This document shows positions 22,205 to 38,220 of a stretch of 64,000 nt of DNA, piece by piece. Every line of letters starts with the position of its first letter. The first letter of the stretch is position 1. Both the position numbers and the translations under genes were made by a program. Below the pieces are notes generated by a model, which worked only from the letters and a program-made list of their open reading frames with translations, was not told the origin of the DNA and ran no database searches. Origin of the DNA: Bryoerythrophyllum caledonicum (lineage: Eukaryota; Streptophyta; Bryopsida; Pottiales; Pottiaceae); contig OZ020515.1 in assembly GCA_963971425.1 (NCBI GenBank), positions 12,664,291 through 12,728,290 of the forward strand, written 5' to 3'.

Positions 22205-24357
22205 TCTCACCTTACAAACCCACGAAGATAAAGCTACTAGTGCATGGAAGGCTTCAGTGCGAAGGGGTTATAATTTACTTCTTGCCAATTGGGCCCTGTA
22301 TGGTGAGGTAGCTGATAGTGTCTCAAGCGCAGACTCCCAATTTGCAAGCTTAGGTGAGTCTCATGTCTCATGTTCAACTCTTTCTGGATACTTAGATACC
22401 TTAAGGTGTTTTTTGACGCACTGAATTTTTCTTTGTAGTTTCGTAGCTCCAAATTTATAAAATATGAAGGTACTGTATTTGTAATTATGTTTGCTCTACG
22501 TAGAAGACTACATAAAATGAGTGATGTCTCAATATTGTGGGTATTGGCAGAGGAACTGGGGACATTGGCGCACACCAATGCACATGGCATGGGATTACAA
22601 GGCATTCATAACGCAGATGTAGCTCTTGGAATGTTTCCACTTGTCTCCATGCTCAATCGCTCCTGCTGGTAAGTTTTAGTTTTTTCCACCTGTCCTCATG
22701 CAATGCTTGAGAATTATTTTATTTATATATCTGTAAAATTATTTTTTAAAAACATTCTTCAGTTTGACAACGCGAGCGCTTGAATCTGATCTGACCTAGG
22801 CAGCGATTTTACAACTCACTTCAAATCTCTGCAGCAATCTACCTAGCTTGAAACGTGTTTCAAATGATACTAGTGCGCCAGCGACGTGAAGTCTCAGTAG
22901 TTTCGTGAATGCAGGCCAAATTGCTGCTTTGCATCTGAAGGACGTGAAATGACCGTAAGAGCAAATCAAGACATACCTAAGGACACAGAGGTTAGTAGTG
23001 TCAGCCTTAGTCGTTGCAATCTTAGAGGTAGTCGCAAATCGGAATACAGAAAGACACTATTATAGATTTATGTTGAGATCCTGTGTGGCAGCTATGTGTG
23101 TCATACATCAATTTGTATGAGCCTCGTGGAGTGCGCAAGCAAACATTGGCTGATACCAAACACTTCGACTGCAGTTGTATTCGCACAGAGCCTCTCAAAT
23201 CGTCCATCGACCGTTTCCTAGAGGTTTGTCCAATTACCTGGCTTCATCTGTGGTTAATTTATTGCCTTCTTCAGTGATCCTAAAGTGATCTTACAGTCTG
23301 AGCTGTGCACCTGCGAGTTTCCAGGTGATGTCTACTTAAATTGGCTGGCGAACTAGTTACTCATTATTTCTCCAAACACAGGCTGCTATGTGCTCGGTGA
23401 AGGGTTGCGATGGAGTGCAAGTAATGTCGGTTTCGCTAGCTGGTCGAACTTACAAGCGGGACCAGGGTGCGTCATCTAGGGAGTGCGACGTTTGTTCTCG
23501 AGTGTCTAACCCGGTGACTTCCACTCCCTTCCGTGGTAAGATCGCAGCAGGAGTCGATAAGCCATGGGAGCTTGAGGCTGAAGCTGAGAACAGGCTTGCA
23601 GCTGCTATGGCGATATATCGGGAGCGGAAGTTCAAAGATGCGCGCGTTCTTCTTGAACGTTTCCTTACTGATTATTCTGGAAAACTGGTCAGTCCTAACT
23701 GCCACATCTGAGTACCATATGTGCTTGACTCATTTTCTCATTCCAGTTTTGACTTAGCACTTTTTCAATGGTCAATATTGATGCTCGTACCATGTTGCAG
23801 ACCTGTTCAGTTTCACAGAAAGAAATTTAACGTTAGGTGTATATATCTAGCTATTGTGAGATAGTAGTGTCTTATGAAATCCACTGCTGTCAGCATGCTA
23901 TGTTTTAAAATTGTGTGATCCTAAACCTGTAGCTACTGTTTTTGCAGCATCCATTGCACGTCTTCCTATTTGATGCGTTAACACCGTGAATGAATTGTTG
24001 CCGAGCACTTGGGGATGCTGGTGAAGCAGCTCGTGTTTGTCGTAATATTATCACGTCCTTGGAGAAGGTTGTTCCTGGCTATTCTCTTGAGCTGGCAAAC
24101 TTCTATTTCTGCCTCGGAGAGATGTACATCGAACAAGCCGATGAATCCAGCACAAGTCCAGCCATAGCCAAACGGTACCGTAAACAGGTATGCTGTCTTA
24201 ATCTTACAGAAGCTCTTGCTGCTGTTAATTTGTTTTTGATGTGCGTAAGTGTGGTCACAAAATAATTCCTACTTGATATACGCGGGGTCAGGAGTCGTTT
24301 CAAAAAGTGCGTCTGGCCCGGAAGATATGCCTTGGTAAAGCCAACCTTCCCACATAG
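22205..24357 (+). pseudogene. SMYD-like SET-domain protein, 5'-truncated and with a nonsense codon
   Basis: Exons show the second half of a SET domain and the C-terminal repeats of SMYD/ASHR1-type lysine methyltransferases. ALGMFPLVSMLNRSCW (ends about 22671) splices in phase to PNCCFASEGREMTVRANQDI (about 22917-22990), the conserved HSCxPN region with the first His as Arg. Next comes YINLYEPRGVRKQTLADTKH with a post-SET CSCIR (about 23081-23223). Helical, TPR-like exons follow at about 23385-23690 and 23948-24187, and a last exon ends at 24357. The MYND finger and start of SET are missing, and repeats lie directly upstream. The exon at 23948 contains an in-frame TGA at 23987-23989. Truncation, NRSCW and the stop argue for a pseudogene. 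Confidence 0.65.
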
Positions 24358-24542
24358 CGAGAGGATAGCAGCCGCACTCTGAACTCTTTACAAGGAAAAG
24401 GTGAACTACGTAGTGTCTCCTGAAGAACCACCATGGTTTACTGTGTAAAATGGCTGGTTTAGTTCCACCCCGAATATTGCAACAGACAGACCAAAGATAT
24501 GTGCTTAAATCTATATTCGAACTGAATTTAACTCTTGTAGGA

Positions 24543-26205
24543 ATCTCGCATGTATGCTACGACCTCAGAATCGCCGGTCGGATGCTGACAAACTACATCA
24601 ACGACCTGATCACGTCCAACGTCTCACCCGACATGATCGGAGTACGAAGACCTCCGCGACGAGCTCAATGAGGCGCCGCGACTCCTGACGCCACAGCAAC
24701 GAAGAGAACTGATTCTCATGCTGCACGATTTCCAACCTGTTCTAGAACCCGAGAATCAGGTTTCTTTTCTGGACGCACAATTGGATCAGATTGAGTCGCC
24801 GAGCCGGCATTTGGATCTCGAACCGGAACAGAGATTCCACGGGGGAGAAGACGAGTCTGAGATCTCCACAGAAATCCCATTGTACATGTCGGATTCTGAT
24901 ATCTCGGAAGGGCGTGCAAACGTGGTGACGCTCACGGCGGCACTGGAAGCATGCGAGAAGCACGTTCCGGAGTTCAACAACGTCCTTCCCAGAGTCGTGA
25001 TCTTCATGCGCCTGTGCCTGGTCGGAACCGTGTCGCCCTTTGCAGAAGCCAAATTCGAGCGGTACCGTATCGTGTTGGATCTGCTCCACAAAATGGATCC
25101 CGAGGACGCGCCGATCCCCAGAAACGTCCGCAACAGCATCAGTATCTGCTTCGAATCACTCGTTGGGCTTGCGCGGCGGTTCCAGGTCGTGGAGGAACTG
25201 CAACGCAAGTGTAGTAGCCCAGAGTGGTACAATTCCGCTCTGGAGCTCGCGAACGTGCGCCACGGGAAGCACGTATCGCGCTGGTCGGAATTCTCGCTCT
25301 CAGTTCGGGACTGCGAGTGGAGCCTCGACGTCGTCGAGCTCGCGTTTCATGCACTCGAAAAGCTGCTCACTCAGGGACAGTACACGGTGAAAGACGCCTC
25401 GTTCAAGTGGTCCTCCGAGAAGTGGCGCATGGCGCTGCAGATCCCAGGAAAACTCGACAGGGAGAACAACACGGAGGAGCTGACTCAGTTGAGCGAGGAA
25501 TGGGGCGCCATGGAGGAGGACGAGATGGTGGAATTTGTCGAGAAACTAGAGAACCTGGTGAAATCCGAGCAGGAGAAGAAACATCTAATTTTTGGCAGCA
25601 TGTCGAACGCTCTGCGAATCGCGAGTTTTCAGAGCGAGAAGCTCCAGGGCCCGACTCCCGAGGTCTGAACCTGCGTCCCATACTCGTTTAACCCTTAACT
25701 TAGACCCGTCCAACTTAAAACACCTCGAGTTTCTCGACAAGGGAAGTTCCGGAATGGTGGCCATCCACGACTGGTTCGGGATTAAGGTCGTGGTGAAGAG
25801 CGTCAGAGCCATCGGCTTAAGCAGAGCGAAGTTCGAGCAAGAAGCCGCAGGTCTCGCAATGTCGCAACATCCCAACGTGGTGCGCCTCATTGGCTGCGAA
25901 TTCCTGGAGAAGGATTCCTCCGGATCCTGAACAGAGCAGCTCGTGATGCAGCTCATGGATCACGATCTCCGCAGCATCATCGAGTACCGCCAGTCGGTGC
26001 TCCCGAAGAACTCCAGTCCGTTCTCGCCTGTGGTCGCCATAGACCTCATGCTGCAGATCGACCAAGCCATGCTCTATCCTTTTGAGAATCGCATCTTGCA
26101 CCGCGGCTTGAAGGCAAAGAACGTGAACATCTGCAAGCCGCTGAGGCTGATCTCCAAGGGGTCGGACACCGCCAACACGAACTTGATGGGAATGGCGTCT
26201 TGCAT
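24543..26205 (+). pseudogene. Plant protein kinase with long N-terminal domain, broken
   Basis: The N-terminal part (about 24560-25668) is a largely helical region with a clear GRMLTNYINDLI start and a long open frame from 24718. The kinase domain (about 25700-26205) retains a glycine loop (GSSGMV), VVVKSV lysine and HPNVVRLIG. The catalytic loop reads ILHRGLKAKNV, so the HRD aspartate is Gly. No DFG follows and the domain is cut short. There is a frame change near 24640, another between 25668 and 25700 (a 41-nt intron there would not restore phase), and an in-frame TGA at about 25928. The N-terminal region recalls the DUF1221-type plant kinases, but that is a guess. Probably a pseudogene. 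Confidence 0.6.
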
Positions 26206-26785
26206 TGTACACACACGTGACCACCTTCACCGGATAAACAAAACATCCATTGTCATTTATCAGACTATCCAAGTTAAGTTACCATTCACAATTGGAATCT
26301 ACACATCTCGTCGACATTGAATAGGTACATACTCCGCATGCATTCGAAACCGTGAATTAGCATCCGAAACCATCATTCAAGTTCAAAAACAACAATGGAT
26401 GTGTTGGTGCACATCAATATCTCGCGTGAGGTCCTACAAGACTGTTTGGTTTATTGTTTGTAATAGGACGAGTACAGAAACAGGGTATTCCGTTCATTGA
26501 CCTCGAAAAGGAATATCGTTTTTGCTGTTACAGATCCCCAGGTTCCCCAGGTTCGGCTTGCATTGTCAAATCTGAAACATCAGCGGACTGAGCTTAGATC
26601 TGACAGTTTAACTTGTGCTATAATACCTCACGTAATCATGGAACGCTGCATTCTCGCGTTATGAGAGCCAACTTCACCTAGCCATACGGAGGCCAAGTTG
26701 CTTTATCAACACAAACGGTGCGGATCTGGGCACCAGGCTTCGGTAATCTCACAACTCCGAACGTGTGGTAACATGGGTCTCCCAG
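26206..26785. other. Intergenic, nothing recognised
   Basis: AT-balanced unique-looking sequence between the kinase pseudogene and the 3' end of the PIMT gene. No open frame or repeat stands out. Confidence 0.5.
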
Positions 26786-27678
26786 CTACGGTAACAACTG
26801 CTTGTTGAGCTGCGACTGGCGATCGGTCAAAGGGACGTAACGGACCGAAAGGTGCTCGCTCTTCTTCAGCTCCCCTTTCAAGTCCTTGTCAATCACAATG
26901 AGTTCTTGGAACACTTCGCCAACAGGTATGACGAGCCGTCCTCCGGGTTTCAGCTGATCAGTCAAAGCGGCCGGGATCCTTGGAGCTGCTGCTCCCACGT
27001 GAATGGCATCGTAAGGTGCGTGCTCCAAGAATCCATCCCTGCCATCTGGAGGTGATGGATTTCAATTCAGAAGGTGGTTTTCTAGAGCAAGATATGGGGT
27101 CAATCATATACAAAACTCGAGGCGAGAGGGGTTGAGTTTTCACGCTGACCTCCGGTGTGCAGCGAAAGGCTGCCAGTTTCGAGCAACCGCGCAGCACTGC
27201 TCTTCTGTATATTAGCCACAGCAGTAGCAGCGAGCTCAGGAATGTGTTCTACTCCGACGGACCGGCCAGACTCGCCCACCATGAGAGCGAAGATTGCTGT
27301 CAGGTATCCTGTGCCTGCACCACCCAATCAACACATCAGAGAAAGATGCTTGCAGGAGGAGGGAGGGGCAGAGAGAGGGAGAGATGGAGCCGCACCTGCT
27401 CCGACGTCAAGGGCGTGCATACCGGGTTGCAGTTGGTCTTTGAGAAGCTCCAGACAGATTGCATGCATGTGGGGGGCGGAGATGGTGGCGTTGTAGCCTA
27501 TGGGCACGGGCTGATCCACGTACGGAGGCTCCCCTGGCGGCACGAAGAGGCCGCGATCTATCTGCTCCATGGCGTCCGCCACCTTCTGCGAGGTGATCTT
27601 CCCATTCCTCTGCAAACTGGTGACCAGAACCTTATTGCCGGGCATTCGTCCGCTCCACATATACTGCGCCACATGCAT
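26786..27678 (-). CDS. PIMT: Protein-L-isoaspartate O-methyltransferase
   Basis: Three exons (27678-27396, 27314-27150, 27045-26786) join in phase to give 235 residues, close to the usual 230-250. The enzyme transfers a methyl group from AdoMet to abnormal L-isoaspartyl residues, starting their repair, and in plants is important for seed, spore and stress survival. Family motifs are visible: PIGYNATISAPHMHA (substrate loop), LDVGAGTGYLTAIFALM (AdoMet motif I, split by intron 1), VGVEHIPELA, APYDAIHVGAAAP and LKPGGRLVIPVG, ending RYVPLTDRQSQL. The start is the ATG of MHVAQYMWSG. An acceptor-like CCTCAG lies immediately before it, so an additional 5' exon (for example a transit peptide) is possible. 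Confidence 0.92.
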
Positions 27679-29351
27679 CTGAGGTTATTCACCATCGAGG
27701 AGATGAGCCACAATAGAGGATGGCTTGGTGAACGACTTCAGTGAAAAAGAGACCCCCTCCGACTCAACCTCTCATTCACGGACCATCTTCCTACTCAAGG
27801 ACCGAGGTGATGACATTCACCGGTTGTAAGTGTGGTTATGAATCCGAAGTATTCACTCCGACACCCGCTAATCAGCAATCCGCTTACCTTGAGAGATGTG
27901 GGAAAATTCCAATTGAGACTTGGACGTTGTTGGTGTGGAAGGTGGCGGACGCAGCAGCCAGCTAGGGCTTGCAACAGCGGGGGTGCCAGGGTCGCAACAG
28001 CATCAATTCGTCAACGTTCCTTCAAGCCTATTGATTTCCACCACAGACTCAGAAATCGAGCTCTCGACAGGTCTCCACAAGTTTCGACATTCTCAAACCC
28101 TTTGACGACGACACAACACTTCAGTGACATCAACATAGATACGCAGAACCTAATTCTAAACACAACCCCGAATCTCGAACCATCGAAACCAAACCAACAC
28201 ACACGCAAGAACCAACAAACTCTCCCACCAACCCTCGCCATACCGACAACAGCAACAAATGATGACCCAATTCACTCCGCAACGAAAACCCACGATCCAG
28301 ACAACAGCATAAACCGAACCTTGAATACGGTGTCCAAGTTCACAATCGGCCCAACGAAAGCAAAGATAGACATACCAACACACGATGCAAGAGTTGGAGG
28401 TTGTTGATGGATCGACAGCGGCAGGAACAGCTACAAGAAGAGCGCGAGGGCGAAGAAGACGTGGTATGATGCCCGCGACGCAGAATTATTGCTGATGAGG
28501 GAGGATCATTCGCAAGAAGAGATTAGTAATAGATAGTTTTGTCGTCAATCTCGCTCTGGAGTGGCGTGTGAACAGGGAGGAATCAGTACCGAATCATGGA
28601 GAAGGTGAGTCATCACGCCCTGTATTATTGGTTTTGGAAGGGACTGCAAATGTTGCGTGACATCAAGTTGGTATCTGTCGACGTGAGATGTTAGTTCCCA
28701 TGCGTCATGTGAGTTTCATGACTCCTCCCTGACCTGTCATTAGTGAAGTTTTTTCATTGATTTCATTGACTGACCGATGAAGCCGTCTTGGTTGAAGAAA
28801 TGGAGTCCGTGAGTGATTTTTCCTTCAAGAAATGTGGAAGTTACAAGATAGAGAGTTTAGGGATGCGACTCAATCGACACTAATTCAAAGTTAGCTTAAG
28901 AGATGAAACGACAAACCACTAAGGCAACAGCATTACGTATCTGATTGCCATTGAGCAGCACCTCCGATTCATGAACAGGGTTGCAGAAAAACCCCCAGTT
29001 ACAACTGGTTCTTCGCTGATATCTCTAAATTCGGAACTCAGTTGCTGGTCTAGTGATACAAGTTCGTCTCTTCTTTCCTATCTTCAACGACCTTTACGCT
29101 ATTCCTAGTCTAGGAGACCCGCGAAGTGGTTGAACTACGTCTCGACTGATTGCAGACTTGGACTCGTTGAAATATGCTTACTCTAGAGAACGAGTCCAAT
29201 GCAAACTTCCTGGATCGATAATGTATGTTTCCTCAGCAGATGACATACGGACCGCTACCAATCGTAAAAATATGCCCTGGTCATCACGGTCAAGGCCTGT
29301 ATATCCTCACTAAGACTTTGAACTTTCTATGTACAATACCAGTGCTGGGGC
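27679..29351. other. Intergenic with C/A-rich stretch
   Basis: This holds the PIMT promoter and the downstream flank of MCM7. From about 28000 to 28400 the plus strand is rich in C and A, which leaves a 191-codon open frame at 27832-28407 that has no recognisable domain and is probably compositional. From 28450 to 29350 I see nothing. Confidence 0.5.
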
Positions 29352-33247
<3,896 letters not shown>

Positions 33248-33896
33248 CTGCAAACGGAGCTCAAATCAATAAACCAAGTACAATGAACATCTCCGCAACG
33301 CTCATATGCACTGCTTCCTGCCCTTCCTGTCCTAAACATTCAGCTGCATTCCGCCCCCATTTCCGATTTCTCCGAACTTCCCCAATGCCAGTAAAATATC
33401 ATCATATGAGTCTGAGCTTAAAACTCAAACCCACAATCTTAACCACCACTCCCTTGCTTCCATAAAATGAATTCACTCCTTGCATAGTACCATAAGGAAC
33501 TCTAACTCCGCCAGTCGGCATTTCCTCAACCCAAACACATCACTAAAAATCTCTCGGAAGGAGAAATATCGTACCGCGATCAGCATTAAAATCCGGAGCA
33601 GGCATTGTCGTCGAATCCAATGTCCCGGGACCAAAATCACAGCATCACCTGCTCACCAATGCAACCAATAATCTCCCTATCATCCTCAAACAAGTAACAC
33701 CCAACCTCCCAAATAGGTCAACACAACTCATGAACCCCCCCCCCCCCCCCCAACAAAGGCAAAACCCTCTAAAAACCACCAAAAAACATACCAGAATAGC
33801 TGAGAAAGGATGCGACACGCTCACTCCGAGAACGCTACACTCGAGACGAAACCCCACGAAGCGCGAATGCCATTGCCATCCTCTCGGAACGGCTCT

Positions 33897-33920
33897 GGCG
33901 GGAAAACCTTGTGGCGGGAA
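33897..33920 (-). promoter_or_regulatory. Two E2F-type sites upstream of MCM7
   Basis: GGCGGGAAAA at 33897-33906 and GGCGGGAA at 33913-33920 read on minus as TTTTCCCGCC and TTCCCGCC, close to the plant E2F consensus TTTSSCGS. E2F sites are known to drive MCM genes at G1/S. They lie about 650 bp upstream of the first visible MCM7 coding exon, nearer if a 5' exon exists. Confidence 0.65.
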
Positions 33921-33924
33921 GCGT

Positions 33925-34115
33925 GCTGACTGGACCACGCCCAAATTCCCCACCCCATGCCCGCCCGTAGCCCCTACGACCGCGGCGCGTGGACCCCACG
34001 ACCACGATTAGGGTTTAGGTTTAGGTTTAGGGTTAGGGTTTAGGTTTAGGGCCCACGGTCGTAGGGTCGAGGAGTGGGCATAGGGGAGGGAATGTAGGAG
34101 CGTGGTCCAGTCAGC
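33925..34115. repeat. Foldback element with telomere-like centre
   Basis: The 16-bp ends GCTGACTGGACCACGC (33925-33940) and GCGTGGTCCAGTCAGC (34100-34115) are exact inverted repeats. Inner arms also pair (for example CCCTACGACCG at 33972-33982 with CGGTCGTAGGG at 34056-34066). The centre, 34008-34050, is a run of mixed TTTAGGG, TTAGGG and TTTAGG units. The whole could fold into a 190-nt hairpin with a telomeric loop. It may be a MITE that captured telomere repeat or a rearranged interstitial telomere tract. Confidence 0.8.
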
Positions 34116-34510
34116 GAGAAATATCGGATAAGGCACATTTGGACGCATGTCGTGTAGCGCATCGAGCACTCATCGATCGCACCTTTAGTTCCATTGCTGC
34201 CACAACCGGATCGGGAGCTGGTGATATCAAGGCGGGGCAGCTGGGAGATCAGAGCTTCGGCATTCAATGATCGCGGGTCGTGAATTTGCATGTCTTTTGG
34301 AGCACTTTTGCTCAAGTGGGATATTCAGCTTGGATGGAGGTCCTAGTGATCTAGTGTTTTGGTTGTCAGTCGATGAGCTTGTGCTCTGAGTTCTAGAGAA
34401 TCTTTTTGTGTGAGGACTTGTACATAGGCTTTTTGGAGAAGGGTTGGCGTTCTTTTGCCTTACGAATGCGGTAGTTTTTCTGCAATTTGGGATTGTTTTG
34501 CTTGGATTCG

Positions 34511-37500
34511 ATGGCGGGGGCCATGGCGGCGTCAATGGCCGCCTTCTCGCCTCTCCGTACTTGTGACAAATCTGCCGCCTCTCCAACGCTTCGCCGACTC
34601 AAATTCGCCGACGCTTTGCGTTTTCGCAGTCGCTCTGTGAGCTCATCTCCCTGCACCTCTCTGTCTCCGATCACTTGTAAGGCACTAACCCCGTGTTTTT
34701 TTCCCTTGTGTAGAATGGTACTAGGGGGCGAGTATTTCAGATCGTAGCAGAAGCTGATCCGCAGGGAGTGCAAGTGAAGACAGTGGAAGGTAACGATCAT
34801 TTCTCACTTTTCACTGTTTTGTAGCTCGTGAGTGTTTGATGTTGTCGTGTGGTTTGCAGGGTCTGTTATCAACGGCCAAGCTCTGCCATCCGCTTCACCA
34901 AGTGAGAGGACCACGGACAATATCCCGGTGAGCCTTGCGAGTCCTGACGGATACCACGGGTGGAACAAACCGAACACCAATCCCTTCCTAAGTATTACAG
35001 TGCTGGGTGCTACGGGGGACCTTGCTAGGAACAAAATCTTTCCAGCCTTGTTTGCCCTTTACTACAGCGGAAACTTGTACAAGGTATGCATGAACTATTG
35101 CCAGTGCATTGTATTTGTATCATTTCGAAGATATAAACCCGTCACATCTCACAAGAACACTGGTCTGAGTTTCTTGTTCTAGACATAATTGTGGACTCAT
35201 TTGTACGTTTCACTGGTTGTATGAGAAGCTGGTGTACTCAACCCGTTGTGCTCTATATTCGAGAATCGACCTTCAACGTTGGCATTTTGATGGTTGCAGG
35301 ATGTGGCCATATATGGATACGGGAGAAGTGAGCTTACCGATGAAGAGTTTCGAGACCTGATTAGTGAGAGTGCAACCTGTCGAGTCGATGAACAGTACGT
35401 ATTGTTCTTTTTGTTACGAGATCCATTTCTGAGGAGTTCTAGATATGGTTTTCGGTTGATTTTGGTGCTGTTCTTATCTAATGAGAGTAATCTTGCAGTG
35501 AAAAATGTGGGGATGCTATGGAGACGTTTCTGCAGAGTGTTTACTACGAGTCAGGTGGCTACGACACTTGTGATGGCATGTCAAAGTTGGACAGCCGCCT
35601 TCAAGAACTAGAGGTTGGACTAGTCCCCACCCTTCTGTATTTCATCATTTGTGAGGCATGACTAATTTGTCTGTTGGTTTCACCAGGGGTTTGGGGAGGC
35701 CAATCGCATCTTCTACCTCTCTGTACCGCATGAGATAGTCCCAGATGTCAGCAAATGCTTGAGCAGAGACGCCCAAAGCAAAAGCGGCTGGACACGCCTC
35801 ATCGTGGAGAAGCCATTTGGCTCAGACACGAACTCGTCGGCGAAGCTGGCCGACTGTCTCTTGGATCATCTGGACGAAAGCCAAATCTACAGGTCCGTAG
35901 TAACGAATCTCAGAAGACGTGAACCTAAATTGGCACGAATTTACAACAGGCTAAATCGAACTCCCTCTCAATTTATTCAAATCTGATATTTTACACGAGG
36001 GTAATACACCTGTTGATTTGCATGATGGCATGAACTATACCGTCATTTCGTTGCAGGATTGACCATCACTTGGGAAAGGAGCTTATCGAAAACCTTACCG
36101 TTTTGCGTTTCTCCAACTTGATTTTTGAACCTCTGTGGACCAGAACGTATATCAAAAGCGTCCAGGTCAGTATTTGATTCAAGCTTTATCTCAAGTCTTA
36201 AGTTCTCTACACTGGTTATTAACAAATCCTTTGTGGTTTGATTCATGAGTGACAGGTGATTTTGGCTGAAGACTGGGGCATGGAAGGCAGAGGAGGGTAA
36301 GCTCTCTGGTGTGGTCTGTGTTTAATACTGTGTTCTCCCTTCATTCAACAGGTTTCTGTCGTTGCAGTACGTGATAACATGTTCTCTTGTGCATTGATCA
36401 GGTACTTCGATCAGCATGGCATCATCCGCGACATTGTACAGAGCCATTTGATGCAAACGATAGCACTGTTCGCCATGGAACCTCCTGTCAGCCTGGACGG
36501 TGAAGACATCCGCAACGAGAAGGTGCTCATCACAAAATCCCCTTCATAACTATGGTCTCGTCTGCTTTTTCACAAGTGCTAAGTTTTCAACTCCTTGTCA
36601 CCTGATGGTCCGAGTTTTTCCTTCGGCAGGTCAAGGTCCTGAGATCCATGCGGCAGCCGTGCCTACAAGACTTTTGCTTGGGGCAGTACAAGGCCAGCAT
36701 ATCCAAAGACGGAAAGTCGAGAGTGCGTGGCTATTTGGAGGAGGCAGGGGTGAACCCAAATAGCCTCACCCCTACTTTTGTTGCAGGAGTGCTCTACATT
36801 GACAACGCTCGCTGGGACGGAGTTCCCATTCTCATCAAAGCCGGCTATGGGCTCATCAAGCACAAGTACGTGAAAACTGGCATTAATTTGTTAATTATCC
36901 CTTCTAGTTTTTGGCACTGAATATGCACCTTTCTTTTCAGAGTGGAGATTCGCATCCAGTTCCATAACGTTCCTGGAAACCTGTACCGGGAGCAAATCGG
37001 GTACAACATGGGCATGGCTGGCAATGAGCTCATCATCGCCGTGCAGCCAGAAGAGGCCATTTACCTCAAAATCAACAACAAGGTGCCTGGTTTGGGCACC
37101 CAGCTGGACTCTTCCGAACTCAACCTCCTGTACAGCGAGAAGTAAGACCACCACCATTCTCATCTTCATCCATTACTTCTTTCACTTTTCCTGTCTCCTT
37201 CCGGATCTAGAATACTCAACTTTTCCAGGATCATCTTAAGGGTGCTAGTGTGGTAGTCTGAAGATGCCTGTGAAGATACCTGAGAAGTTGTACTAGACAC
37301 TTCCGGAATTGTACACGGCAATATATCGGTCTGGACGTGACCCATGTGGAAACCACCCTGCATTAGAACCTTCATTTCTTAAATAGAAATAACTGTAGAA
37401 CACTCAGACGTTTGCTTCTAATATCTAGCTCCTGGTGGCTCATCCAGTAGCACCACCTGATTCCTTATGGTTTTTGAGTTACTCTTTATCTGGATTGAGG

Positions 37501-37760
37501 TGGATTTCATGCGTGACAGGTATGACGGAGAAGTAATTCCGGATTCGTACGAGCGCCTGATCCTGGACGTGATCATGGGCGACAACCATCTCTTCATCCG
37601 CAGCGACGAGCTGAAGGCCACATGGGACCTGCTGACGCCGCTGCTGCAAGAGATTGAGGACCAGAAGGTGGCGCCGGAGATGTATACGTTCGGGGGCCGA
37701 GGGCCAGTCGGGGCGTACTACCTCGGAGCCAAGCACGGCGTCCGATGGGCCGACGAGTAA
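34511..37760 (+). CDS. G6PDH: Glucose-6-phosphate dehydrogenase, plastid type
   Basis: Twelve exons join in phase to 598 residues: 34511-34676, 34748-34789, 34860-35083, 35300-35394, 35499-35613, 35687-35892, 36057-36165, 36256-36296, 36402-36522, 36630-36865, 36941-37141, 37520-37760. It catalyses the NADP-dependent first step of the oxidative pentose phosphate pathway. Exon 1 encodes an Ala/Ser/Arg-rich leader typical of a chloroplast transit peptide. The NADP loop is [27 protein letters not shown] and the substrate motif RIDHHLGKE follow; the usual Tyr of RIDHYLGKE is His here, while the catalytic Lys remains. [33 protein letters not shown] and the [20 protein letters not shown] end are all standard. 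Plastid localisation is an inference from the leader and subfamily resemblance. Confidence 0.93.
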
Positions 37761-38220
37761 CATGAGTAATCTCAGTCATCCCGATAATAATTTGTCGATA
37801 TCTCTTGTCTTATTTGTAAATCTGCTGTTGGTAAACAACCGCCACTAGGAACACCTACTAACTCTCGCCTTGTCTCATCTCTCTTCTGTACAAATGATGA
37901 ATTATCAATCCAAATACTGGACCTCAGCCACTGTGCTTCTGTGTTTAGGCTGTAAATTTTTATCAAGCGCTAATGAATGACTTGTGAGAGATGAGTCAGA
38001 AGTTAGCCTTTCACTTGTACGTTCTTTCACTCCTAATAATGCAGCCACGTCAACAATCACCCTCTCCTCTTGTAGCGTGACTTCCCTTCTTAGGATTTTC
38101 TAGTATCAGGTGCAGACTCTACGTCTCGGGTCACAGAAGCTGTTTACTCTCTGCGTAACACTGGGCGTTAAAAGTCCTGAAAGTGCTCACCCTCCCTTAG
38201 CCTCAAGTAAGGGTGTCAAG
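37761..38220. other. Intergenic 3' of G6PDH
   Basis: The 3' untranslated region of G6PDH followed by unique-looking sequence. Nothing else seen. Confidence 0.5.

Larger units (their letters stand above)
33248..34510. promoter_or_regulatory. Divergent promoter region of MCM7 and G6PDH
   Basis: This 1.26 kb spacer must hold both promoters and the missing MCM7 5' exon. It contains a 17-base C run at 33735-33751, two E2F-type sites and a telomere-repeat foldback element, each listed separately. Plus-strand text at 34300-34510 is probably the G6PDH 5' leader. Confidence 0.6.

Noticed and set aside
27832..28407. 191-codon Thr/Asn/Pro-rich open frame
   Set aside because: Low-complexity C/A-rich sequence with open frames on both strands and no domain or splice support.
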